DNA of 32,499 nt, taken from assembly GCA_026196615.1 (NCBI GenBank), contig JAPHSW010000044.1, positions 1-32,499 of the forward strand. Reading direction: 5' to 3'. The position numbers and the translations under genes were made by a program. The first letter of the stretch is position 1, and each line of letters begins with the position of its first letter. The stretch is from Gammaproteobacteria bacterium. Its GTDB lineage: Bacteria; Pseudomonadota; Gammaproteobacteria; GRL18. The notes under the pieces are model-generated. The model was not told the DNA's origin and made no database searches. It saw nothing but the letters and a program-made list of their open reading frames with translations. Of the stretch, positions 25,612-32,499 are shown piece after piece.

Positions 25612-25959
25612 CTATACAAAAAGCTGTCTGGCAGCCTCAATATTCAAAGCAGTTTTAAACGGGGGAGACTCATTAATACAGCGTGATAATCCATAAGCAG
25701 CAGAAGGTTTCATATGAATGACAATTAACTCAGTATTATTTAACTTACAGAGTGTGTTCAGATATTTTAACCATTCATAGTAGGTTTTATCGATTAAAGA
25801 AATACTTTTTAAATCATAAATAAGCCCCTTTGTTCGATTTTTTTGTAAAAAACGAATCACCCCTGAAGCATATTGTTCAGGGTTAGATGGATCAAGACTT
25901 ACTCCTGGTTCAAATAAAACACACTGTCTGGACAGTATGGTTAAGTGTACATCTTGCAT
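25612..25959 (-). CDS. RsbS-like STAS domain protein
   Basis: A 115-residue single STAS domain. It is the last gene of the stressosome-like operon, starting in a TAATG overlap with the stop of the RsbR-like gene. The central strand-loop GLIYDLKSISLIDK aligns with the RsbS region that carries the phosphorylated Ser, but here the residue after Asp57 is Lys58, followed by Thr59. The usual phosphoserine is therefore replaced, and only Thr59 could serve. In known systems RsbS scaffolds RsbR and holds RsbT. Whether this protein is phosphorylated is doubtful. It could also be a general STAS scaffold. Confidence 0.7.
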   Translation of the reverse strand: MQDVHLTILSRQCVLFEPGVSLDPSNPEQYASGVIRFLQKNRTKGLIYDLKSISLIDKTYYEWLKYLNTLCKLNNTELIVIHMKPSAAYGLSRCINESPPFKTALNIEAARQLFV

Positions 25960-26843
25960 TATGAACCCTTACTAGAAACAACAATGTTAAGATGACGAAA
26001 TGCTTCCTTTAAACCTTCTGATAGAGTTGCTCTGGTTACAACATCCCCCAGGTCTATATTTAAATTAGTCAACGCTCTTGCAATTTCTGGTCGAATTCCC
26101 GTGATTATTGGCGTTGCCCCCATTAATTTGACAGCACGCATCATTTGAATCAAATGATGTGCAACTTGAGAATCAATTGTAACCACTCCAGTCACATCAA
26201 TAACCACCATACGAGAACGTTCACTTTCAATTCGTTGTAATAGTTTCTCCATAACAACCATTGTTCTGGATGAATCAAGACTACCAATAATAGGTAAAGT
26301 TAATACACCATCCCAAATTTCAGTAATCGGCGTAGAAGTCTGTAATAGTTCTTCTTGTTGCGCCTTAATGGTAAACTCCTTTTCACCAAGATAGATCTCA
26401 AAAACATGTAGGGTCATATCATTAAACAAAGAAGCCATCATTAATAGAACTTCACGGTATTGAGCCATGGTCATTGATGTATCATCTTGCAAACCTTCGA
26501 TTAAACTGGTTTGCAAAAAATGCATATATGAAACAAAGAGATCCATAGTACCACCACGAATCTGGATTTCTTCTGAACAGTTATTAAAAAATGAAATCAG
26601 CGCTTTGTACTCATGAGAATTTTTGTTTGACTCAATATTTGCCCCATCCTGAGTTTGTAAAATTGCAACAAATAGCTCTAGAAATTCAATGGAATAATCC
26701 TCAATTTCTTCCCCCGAAAGTAGGCTATTATTACCAAAAGCATCTGCTCCTTTGGTTTCAATAAGTGATGTAATATTGCCAATATTTAACTTTAGATTTT
26801 CAATCAGCAATTCAGATGTAGATATTTTTTTCTTTCTAGCCAT
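25959..26843 (-). CDS. RsbR-like stressosome sensor protein
   Basis: A 294-residue protein. The N-terminal sensor domain (about 1-165) is helical, ends in a linker helix, and has no recognisable haem or LOV motif. The C-terminal STAS domain (about 172-285) is clearly RsbR-like: TPITEIWDGVLTLPIIGSLD, VVIDVTGVVTID, VAHHLIQMMRAV, then GIRPEIARALTNLNIDL. The two Thr phosphorylated in Bacillus RsbR are replaced by Ser188 (IGSLD) and Ser225 (IDSQVAHH), which are still phosphorylatable. Coupled to the RsbS-like gene by TAATG and preceded by the RsbT-RsbX fusion 40 bp upstream. Confidence 0.85.
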   Translation of the reverse strand: MARKKKISTSELLIENLKLNIGNITSLIETKGADAFGNNSLLSGEEIEDYSIEFLELFVAILQTQDGANIESNKNSHEYKALISFFNNCSEEIQIRGGTMDLFVSYMHFLQTSLIEGLQDDTSMTMAQYREVLLMMASLFNDMTLHVFEIYLGEKEFTIKAQQEELLQTSTPITEIWDGVLTLPIIGSLDSSRTMVVMEKLLQRIESERSRMVVIDVTGVVTIDSQVAHHLIQMMRAVKLMGATPIITGIRPEIARALTNLNIDLGDVVTRATLSEGLKEAFRHLNIVVSSKGS

Positions 26844-26883
26844 AGATACCTCGAATACATTATTATATTTTATTATTTCGACG

Positions 26884-28008
26884 TTAAAGTCGTTTCAAAG
26901 CGATAATAGACTGATCGTCACTGCTTCTACCTTTTTTATTACCCAGGAAAAAACAAATCAGCTGTGGATGTTTATCCCACAGCACTGAAAAATCTTTCAA
27001 TTTCCAATTTCTTCGAATACCATCTGAGGCACTGAATATTACTTCACCGGTTTTTAATTCAAATTTTTGCCTGCTATAACTACGGGAAGCACTACCTAGA
27101 ATTCCTGAACAGACTTTGAGCTCTTTTAATTGAGATTTCTCTAACTGTTTATCTGAAGATTGAACAATTCTAAATAAACGCATATCACCTACAGCACAGT
27201 ACTCCCCTTCACCAACTTCTGAATTATATTTAAGAGCAACCACTGCTGCACCAGCAGTCGTTGCTAATGTCCTTTGTGTAATATCAAGCATTTTTTCAAC
27301 ATTATGCACATGGATATCTGTTTTTATTGTTCTGACTTTTTGGGCAATTTTTTCAGCTTCTGGACCATGCCCTGTTGCATCTAAATGCAAACAACTCATT
27401 TTATTTTCATTCAGATTCAACCAAAGGTCATCACCATTTTGCGCCATATCATGATAAGCCCTGCAAAACATGCCATATTGATAAGCATCTATTTTCTCTT
27501 TTTGAGAACGGTAAAAACGTGCCCAACAAGCAACACCATGCCAAACATTTTTATCTGTTGATGTTTCTGTAATAGTAAACAGGTCAGATTCATCGGCCAT
27601 ACGACTAATTGAGCCCAAGCCCTTTCCCATTGTTTTTGATGTGGTAAAACCATCCTTATAAGCTTTATCTACATCTTTAATACCTGGTCCATAATCCATT
27701 GCGAAGATATCAATTGTTACTGGCGCTGGTGATTGTCTATTCCCTTTTCTATCACTTCGTTTTTCATTCGTTTTTCGCTCACTTTGAAAGCGTTCTCCAT
27801 TAGGCCTTTCACCATGAAACCAAAGTTGCACCATTCCTGTCTTATTTGAATATTTAACCTGATTTGACAGCATTTCACTGGCAACAATTTGCATATTTTC
27901 AATACTAATTGGATCAAAGCCTAATTTTTTGGCAAGTGTTTTCAAACGCACTTTAAATAATACCAAGCTACTTTCATCTTTAACGACTTGTTGTATTGAA
28001 AGCTTCAT
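26884..28008 (-). CDS. RsbT-like kinase fused to RsbX-like PP2C phosphatase
   Basis: A 374-residue two-domain protein. Residues 1-165 are a GHKL ATPase of RsbT type: the N box has E45 and N49, the G1 box is D105-YGPG, and DGFTTSKTMGKGLGSISRM (119-137) resembles the RsbT lid. A charged, Arg/Lys/Glu-rich insert (about 67-95) separates two core strands. Residues 172-374 are a PP2C/SpoIIE-type phosphatase: GDD (192-194), LDATGHG (209-215), GDMRLF, SASDG (326-330) and DDQS (364-367) give the metal-binding Asp set. The protein should both phosphorylate and dephosphorylate the STAS partners encoded next to it. Fusions of this kind occur in Gram-negative genomes, but I know of no detailed study. Confidence 0.88.
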   Translation of the reverse strand: MKLSIQQVVKDESSLVLFKVRLKTLAKKLGFDPISIENMQIVASEMLSNQVKYSNKTGMVQLWFHGERPNGERFQSERKTNEKRSDRKGNRQSPAPVTIDIFAMDYGPGIKDVDKAYKDGFTTSKTMGKGLGSISRMADESDLFTITETSTDKNVWHGVACWARFYRSQKEKIDAYQYGMFCRAYHDMAQNGDDLWLNLNENKMSCLHLDATGHGPEAEKIAQKVRTIKTDIHVHNVEKMLDITQRTLATTAGAAVVALKYNSEVGEGEYCAVGDMRLFRIVQSSDKQLEKSQLKELKVCSGILGSASRSYSRQKFELKTGEVIFSASDGIRRNWKLKDFSVLWDKHPQLICFFLGNKKGRSSDDQSIIALKRL

Positions 28009-28044
28009 TACATTAATATCCCAAATTTGTAATTAAGAAAGGTA

Positions 28045-29076
28045 TTAGTTTGGTACATTTTCTAATTCATGATCAATAACAATCTGACCTCGCCCTCTTT
28101 CTTTAGCTTCATATAGTGCTTCATCTGTGCGTGAAATTAATGATTCAACCGTATCATCAGCTCTTAATAAAGCAATACCAATACTGACTTTATTATCCAT
28201 GCTCTGTAATATTTTTTCTGCAGAGCGATGAGCAAATTCTGTCTCCGCAAAACAAATAACTGCAAATTCATCACCGCCCATGCGACAAACATGGTCAACA
28301 TCTTTTCGTGTAAACTGAGTCATAAACTTTGCCATATTTTTCAACACTTCATCACCTGCCTGATGCCCCAGGTTATCATTTACCTCTTTAAAATAATCAA
28401 GATCAAGCATTATTAGAGACAAGGGATTACCTTGTCTTTGACAATACTTTACGCCATCTTCTAAACGTCGGTCATAGGCGCCTCGATTATAGATTTGAGT
28501 CAGACTGTCAATTTCAGCTGCACGAATACTTTCTTGCAATTGAGAACGTTTAGCATCCAGTTTTTGTTCCAGTTGTAATAATTCCTGTGCAGCACGTTCT
28601 TTGGCGGCATTCATTTCAAGACGGATACTTTCATTATGTTGACGAAGTAATTCCGGATCGCTGACTTCACTTTCCAAACGTAACATCTCTCTGATTTCTT
28701 CTATACGTTCTTCAGAGGGTTGCTCAGATAACGACAATAAAAATTCATCCTGAGTACAATTTAAGCTGCTATTTTGAACTCTATCACAAGTACCTAAATA
28801 AAGTTTATTAGCCTGAAGGACAAGTTGTAAATTTGAATATTCAGCTTCAGAACCTTGTGTCTTTGAAATATTCTCAAGCATTGCTGGTAACTTTGCAGCT
28901 CCGACAAACGGACTAACATTAAGCATCTCAAGACATTTCATAACAAATTGTATAAATCGTTGTTTATCAGGCTCCACAAAAAAAGGAAGCTTTAAAAGAA
29001 GCATGGATTTCACACCTAATGAGTCATTAGGTTCAGAAGCAGTAGTTGATGTCGTTAGTAATGGGGTGCTGGACAT
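28045..29076 (-). CDS. Cytoplasmic diguanylate cyclase of the stressosome operon
   Basis: A 343-residue soluble protein and first gene of the operon. An N-terminal region (about 20-140) of unknown fold has no membrane segment. A long Glu/Arg-rich coiled coil (about 140-188) leads into GGDEF (about 188-335). The catalytic loop is canonical GGDEF at 267-271. The position of the inhibitory RxxD holds KDVD (258-261), so product inhibition may be weak. I infer that it is the output of the RsbR/S/T-like proteins encoded downstream (36-bp gap). Control might be through the N-terminal region binding the RsbT-like domain. Confidence 0.9.
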   Translation of the reverse strand: MSSTPLLTTSTTASEPNDSLGVKSMLLLKLPFFVEPDKQRFIQFVMKCLEMLNVSPFVGAAKLPAMLENISKTQGSEAEYSNLQLVLQANKLYLGTCDRVQNSSLNCTQDEFLLSLSEQPSEERIEEIREMLRLESEVSDPELLRQHNESIRLEMNAAKERAAQELLQLEQKLDAKRSQLQESIRAAEIDSLTQIYNRGAYDRRLEDGVKYCQRQGNPLSLIMLDLDYFKEVNDNLGHQAGDEVLKNMAKFMTQFTRKDVDHVCRMGGDEFAVICFAETEFAHRSAEKILQSMDNKVSIGIALLRADDTVESLISRTDEALYEAKERGRGQIVIDHELENVPN

Positions 29077-29170
29077 ATTTATATTAATCTATTTTGTTAT
29101 TCAGTCCGTGTTATTATGTTTATTAGTTATAGTACATCTCAGAAATAATGCAAATCTGCACAGATAGAAT

Positions 29171-30544
29171 ATGAATTACTCAAAATTTTCATCCTCACAT
29201 AGCGATCATCCACTAACAAAGCAGTTACTCCATTTGCTGACTTTGGCAACTCCTGTTTTTGCTACTCAATTCAGTCAGATGGCAATGGGAGTTGTTGATA
29301 CTGTGATGTCAGGTCATGCCAGTGCAGCTGATTTGGCGGCAGTAGCTGTTGGTTCCAGTATTTGGATTCCTCTTATATTGTTTTTTGGAGGAATTTTAAC
29401 TGCAATCACTCCTACCATTGCTCATTATTGTGGAGCGAAAGAGCTCTCTAAAATCGGACATACAATTCGACAGTCAGCCTGGATAGGAGGAGTTCTCAGC
29501 ATATTGGGCTTTGTTGCATTATTTTCTATTCATGATTTATTTGTTTTTATGTCTGTTGAAGCCCCAATACTTCCTATTGCCAGCGGTTATTTACGAGCCA
29601 TCGCCTGGGGGATGCCTGCCATCATCGGTTTTTTTATCTTACGTTATCTTAATGAAGGTATGGCTAATATCATGCCGATAATGATCACAGGGTTTCTGGG
29701 ACTATTGGTGAATATTGTTTCCAACTACATTTTAATTTTTGGCCATTTTGGTTTTCCTGCTCTAGGTGGAGTGGGTGCAGGCTGGGCCACGACCATAACC
29801 CACTGGGTCATGTTTGTCTGCTTATTAATTTATCACTTAAAGAGTCAAAAATTCCTAGCGATCAAGCTATTTATACCCGATTTATCGCCTCATTTTCATG
29901 AGTTGATAACATTGTTAAAACTGGGTATTCCCATCGGGATCAGCTTTTTTGTCGAAGGTAGTATTTTTTCAATCATTGCTTTGTTCCTTGCACCCATGGG
30001 GGTTATAACTGTTGCGGCACATCAAATTGCATTAAGTTTTTCTTCATTAATTTTTATTTTACCCCTCAGCTTGTCCATTAGTCTGACTATTCAAGTAGGG
30101 CAAAATATAGGGGCACAACAATATCAACAGGTACGTGACACCATTAAAGCAGGTTACTTGATTAGTCTCAGCATATCATTGATTGCAGCATTTATAATCA
30201 TGAGTTTTTCTTCTGATATTGCCGCCTTATACACGAACAATATCGAAGTCATTGAATTAGCCAGCAGCTTAATGATTTTTACTGCCTTATACCAATTCTC
30301 TGATGGAATTCAATTATGCTCAGCAGGTTCATTACGAGGCTTAAAAGACACTGCTATTCCCATGTTTCTATCCATAGTCGCTTATTGGATAATTGGCTTT
30401 CCATTAGGTTATATATTGGCTTTAACGAATTTAATTACAGAGGAAATGGGTGCGAAAGGCTTTTGGATTGGCTTATTATGCGGCTTGAGTTTATCCGCTA
30501 TCTTTATGACTTTGAGACTCTACACCAGACCTAAAATACGCTAA
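29171..30544 (+). CDS. MATE family efflux transporter (NorM-like)
   Basis: A 457-residue inner-membrane multidrug/cation antiporter with about 12 membrane helices, the usual length for NorM. Family segments include PVFATQFSQMAMGVVDTVMSG near the start, GMPAIIGFFILRYLNEG, and in the second half IGISFFVEGSIF and SDGIQLCSAGSLRGLKDT. Acidic and aromatic residues typical of cation coupling are retained in the early helices. Divergent from the stressosome operon with a 94-bp intergenic gap, and 53 bp before metR on the same strand. Substrate unknown. Confidence 0.93.
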   Translation: MNYSKFSSSHSDHPLTKQLLHLLTLATPVFATQFSQMAMGVVDTVMSGHASAADLAAVAVGSSIWIPLILFFGGILTAITPTIAHYCGAKELSKIGHTIRQSAWIGGVLSILGFVALFSIHDLFVFMSVEAPILPIASGYLRAIAWGMPAIIGFFILRYLNEGMANIMPIMITGFLGLLVNIVSNYILIFGHFGFPALGGVGAGWATTITHWVMFVCLLIYHLKSQKFLAIKLFIPDLSPHFHELITLLKLGIPIGISFFVEGSIFSIIALFLAPMGVITVAAHQIALSFSSLIFILPLSLSISLTIQVGQNIGAQQYQQVRDTIKAGYLISLSISLIAAFIIMSFSSDIAALYTNNIEVIELASSLMIFTALYQFSDGIQLCSAGSLRGLKDTAIPMFLSIVAYWIIGFPLGYILALTNLITEEMGAKGFWIGLLCGLSLSAIFMTLRLYTRPKIR

Positions 30545-30597
30545 GATAGAGATAGTAATCACTTCTTATCACAGAAGATTTTAACAAAAGGTTTCAT

Positions 30598-31545
30598 ATG
30601 GATTTAGAAATTCGTCATCTTAAAACGCTGGTTGGCCTGAAAGAAACGGGGAGCCTGGTGGCGACTGCAGAACGACTTAATTTATCACAATCTGCACTAT
30701 CTCATCAGCTTAAGGTTTTAGAAGATTATCTCGGTACCCCCGTATTAGTCAGAAAAACTCGCCCAATGCGTTTTACTCCAGTAGGTCAAAAACTACTTGA
30801 ATTAGCAGATAAAATCTTACCTTTAGTTAAACAAACAGAACAACAAGTATCCCGTATCAAAACGGGTGATAGTGGTAGTCTTCGAATAGGCGTTGAATGC
30901 CATAGTTGCTTTGACTGGCTGATGCCCACTCTCGACCAATACCGTCTGAACTGGTCTGATGTCGAGTTAGATCTCTTAACTGGTTTTGACTTAAACCCTA
31001 CAGAATCATTATTACGAGCTAACACCGATTTGATTGTCACTTCCGATATTCGTAATAGTGATGAAGTCATTTATATTCCATTATTTCACTATCAAATATT
31101 ATTAGCAGTCTCTAAGGATCATCCATTGGCATCAGAAGCCTGTATTTATGCTGAAGATATGTATGATGACACCTTAATCACTTATCCAGTCGAACGTGAA
31201 CGTTTGGATATTTTTACTCGTTTTTTAACACCTGCTGGTGTTGAACCCAGTCTGGTGAGACACTCCCAGGTCAATGCAATGACTTTGCAACTGATTGCCA
31301 GCAATCGAGGAGTCTCGGCATTGCCCTGTTGGGTGCTCAACCAAAAGGTACTGGAACAATATGGTATTAAAGCACTGCCACTGGGAGAAAAAGGTTGCTG
31401 GGGTACATTGTATGCAGCCATTCGCAAAGAAGATCAACATCAGGCTTATTTTATCGCTTTCATTAAGCAGGCCAAAGACATCATTGAGAGTCATCTGGAA
31501 GGTATTATTCCCATTGATGAAACCTCAAAACAAACTCCAAAATGA
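30598..31545 (+). CDS. metR: LysR-family regulator MetR
   Basis: A 315-residue LysR-type activator. The N-terminal winged helix-turn-helix (about 1-60; GSLVATAERLNLSQSALSHQ) and the effector domain match E. coli MetR over most of their length: MDLEIRHLKTL, VRKTRPMRFTPVGQ, RIGVECHSCFDWLMP, TSDI, YPVERERLDIF and FLTPAGVEPSL. In enterics MetR uses homocysteine to activate metE and other methionine genes. No met gene is adjacent, so its targets lie elsewhere. AAAGG is six bases before the ATG. The stop overlaps the next start (ATGA). Confidence 0.93.
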   Translation: MDLEIRHLKTLVGLKETGSLVATAERLNLSQSALSHQLKVLEDYLGTPVLVRKTRPMRFTPVGQKLLELADKILPLVKQTEQQVSRIKTGDSGSLRIGVECHSCFDWLMPTLDQYRLNWSDVELDLLTGFDLNPTESLLRANTDLIVTSDIRNSDEVIYIPLFHYQILLAVSKDHPLASEACIYAEDMYDDTLITYPVERERLDIFTRFLTPAGVEPSLVRHSQVNAMTLQLIASNRGVSALPCWVLNQKVLEQYGIKALPLGEKGCWGTLYAAIRKEDQHQAYFIAFIKQAKDIIESHLEGIIPIDETSKQTPK

Positions 31546-32499
31546 CGCCTGAAACAAAAGTCCATAATATTCTTTTTATTGGTCATCTATGGCCTGAACC
31601 AACATCCTCTGCAGCTGGCTATAGAACACTTGCCCTTTTAAAAGCACTTTTGAGGATGCTAGAAAACCCTGATTTTAAAAAAACCAATGGAGCTCATTGG
31701 CAACTTCATTTTACCAGTGCTGCAGAAAAAACTGAATTTTGTGCCGAAATGGATCATTGGGGTATTCTCAGTCATCAAATAAAACTCAATGACAGTTCAT
31801 TCGATCATTTTGTTAAAAATTTGAACCCAGAGATTGTTTTTTATGATCGTTTCATTACTGAAGAACAATTTGCTCCACGTATTCATGAACAGTGTCCTGG
31901 TGCCATTAATATTCTCGACACTCAGGATTTGCACTTTTTGCGCAGGGCTCGCCAAAATGAATTAAAGAACTCTGTACAAAACTCAAACTCTGATTTATCA
32001 ATACCACAAGCAATCAACTTACAAACCGATGATAGTATCCGAGAAATAGCGGCTATTTTACGCTGTGATCTCAGTTTAATTATTTCAAGCTATGAAATGA
32101 CGTTATTAACTCAACAATTTAAAATTGATTCTGAGTTACTTCATTACTGCCCTTTTATGTTAACTCTGAATCAAGAAAATAACCTTTCCCCTTCTTTTGA
32201 AGAAAGAGAACATTTTGTGATGATTGGTAACTTCCTTCATCCCCCTAATTGGGATGCAGTACTTTGGTGTTACCAATCCATTTGGCCTAAGATTCGAAAA
32301 CAACTCCCACAGGCTGAAATACATATTTATGGTGCTTATCCTTCTGAAAAAGTCTGGCAATTACACCAGCCTAGCAAAGGTTTTATTATTAAAGGCCGTG
32401 CCGATGATGCGTTAAAAACACTTGAACAATATCGAGTCAATCTTGCCCCATTACGATTTGGCGCTGGAATAAAAGGTAAAATTGCAGATGGTTTTATAG
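31542..32499 (+). CDS. Glycosyltransferase, family 4-like (3' end outside window)
   Basis: An open frame of 319 codons that continues past the right edge. It starts at ATG 31542 inside the metR stop (ATGA), so it is translationally coupled. The N-terminus (NILFIGHLWPEPTSSAAGYRT) is the first strand-loop of a GT-B fold; later MIGNFLHPPNWDAV, IHIYGAYPS and LAPLRFGAGIKGKI mark the nucleotide-sugar-binding half of group 1 glycosyltransferases. It probably adds sugar to a surface glycan. No signal peptide. The acceptor and donor cannot be told, and the link with metR is positional only. Confidence 0.85.
   Translation, partial: MTPETKVHNILFIGHLWPEPTSSAAGYRTLALLKALLRMLENPDFKKTNGAHWQLHFTSAAEKTEFCAEMDHWGILSHQIKLNDSSFDHFVKNLNPEIVFYDRFITEEQFAPRIHEQCPGAINILDTQDLHFLRRARQNELKNSVQNSNSDLSIPQAINLQTDDSIREIAAILRCDLSLIISSYEMTLLTQQFKIDSELLHYCPFMLTLNQENNLSPSFEEREHFVMIGNFLHPPNWDAVLWCYQSIWPKIRKQLPQAEIHIYGAYPSEKVWQLHQPSKGFIIKGRADDALKTLEQYRVNLAPLRFGAGIKGKIADGFI

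Overview
The window reads as chromosomal DNA of a low-GC gammaproteobacterium. The signs are a complete aceE-aceF-lpd operon in which the E3 has its own lipoyl domain, a MetR-type LysR regulator, a NorM-type MATE pump, Aer/CetB-type PAS signalling and many GGDEF proteins. There are no rRNA or tRNA genes and no CRISPR array that I can see. I cannot name the genus from sequence alone.

Left end (1-3587): a run of four integron gene cassettes, all reading on the minus strand, with no integrase gene in the window. Each cassette has one ORF followed by an attC site with R''/R' core boxes and pairable L''/L' arms carrying unpaired bases. The first six bases of every cassette match the R'' box of its own attC, as expected of real cassettes. 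Two attC sites are interrupted at the same point of R' (GT^TATGY) by group IIC-type introns. One is a 733-nt copy with the reverse transcriptase gene deleted. The other is cut by the left window edge. One cassette encodes a probable PD-(D/E)XK nuclease; the other three products are unknown.

3588-4128 is AT-rich non-coding DNA with a 16-bp direct repeat and a strong hairpin. It is followed by a 5'-truncated molybdopterin oxidoreductase gene of the arsenite oxidase/iodate reductase type, a DUF1289 protein, an erythromycin-esterase-family protein, and two small membrane proteins (DoxX-like and DUF2892-like) on the other strand.

7557-17240 is rich in c-di-GMP enzymes: a membrane PAS-GGDEF protein, a 745-residue HEAT-repeat protein, and a tight three-gene operon. 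In that operon a periplasmic substrate-binding protein, a Cache-like/HAMP/PAS/GGDEF/EAL protein and a periplasmic-binding-domain/GGDEF protein are made together with no transporter genes beside them, so the binding proteins probably serve as sensors.

17371-23237 is the pyruvate dehydrogenase operon (aceE, aceF, lpdA) with a strong terminator at its end and palindromes upstream. Divergent from it is a two-gene receptor: an Aer/CetB-like PAS protein and a membrane chemoreceptor with a C-terminal zinc-binding CZB domain. Next is a minus-strand operon with a stressosome-like composition (diguanylate cyclase, RsbT-RsbX fusion, RsbR-like, RsbS-like), in which c-di-GMP synthesis is the plausible output. 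The right end holds a MATE transporter, MetR, and the 5' part of a glycosyltransferase that runs off the window.
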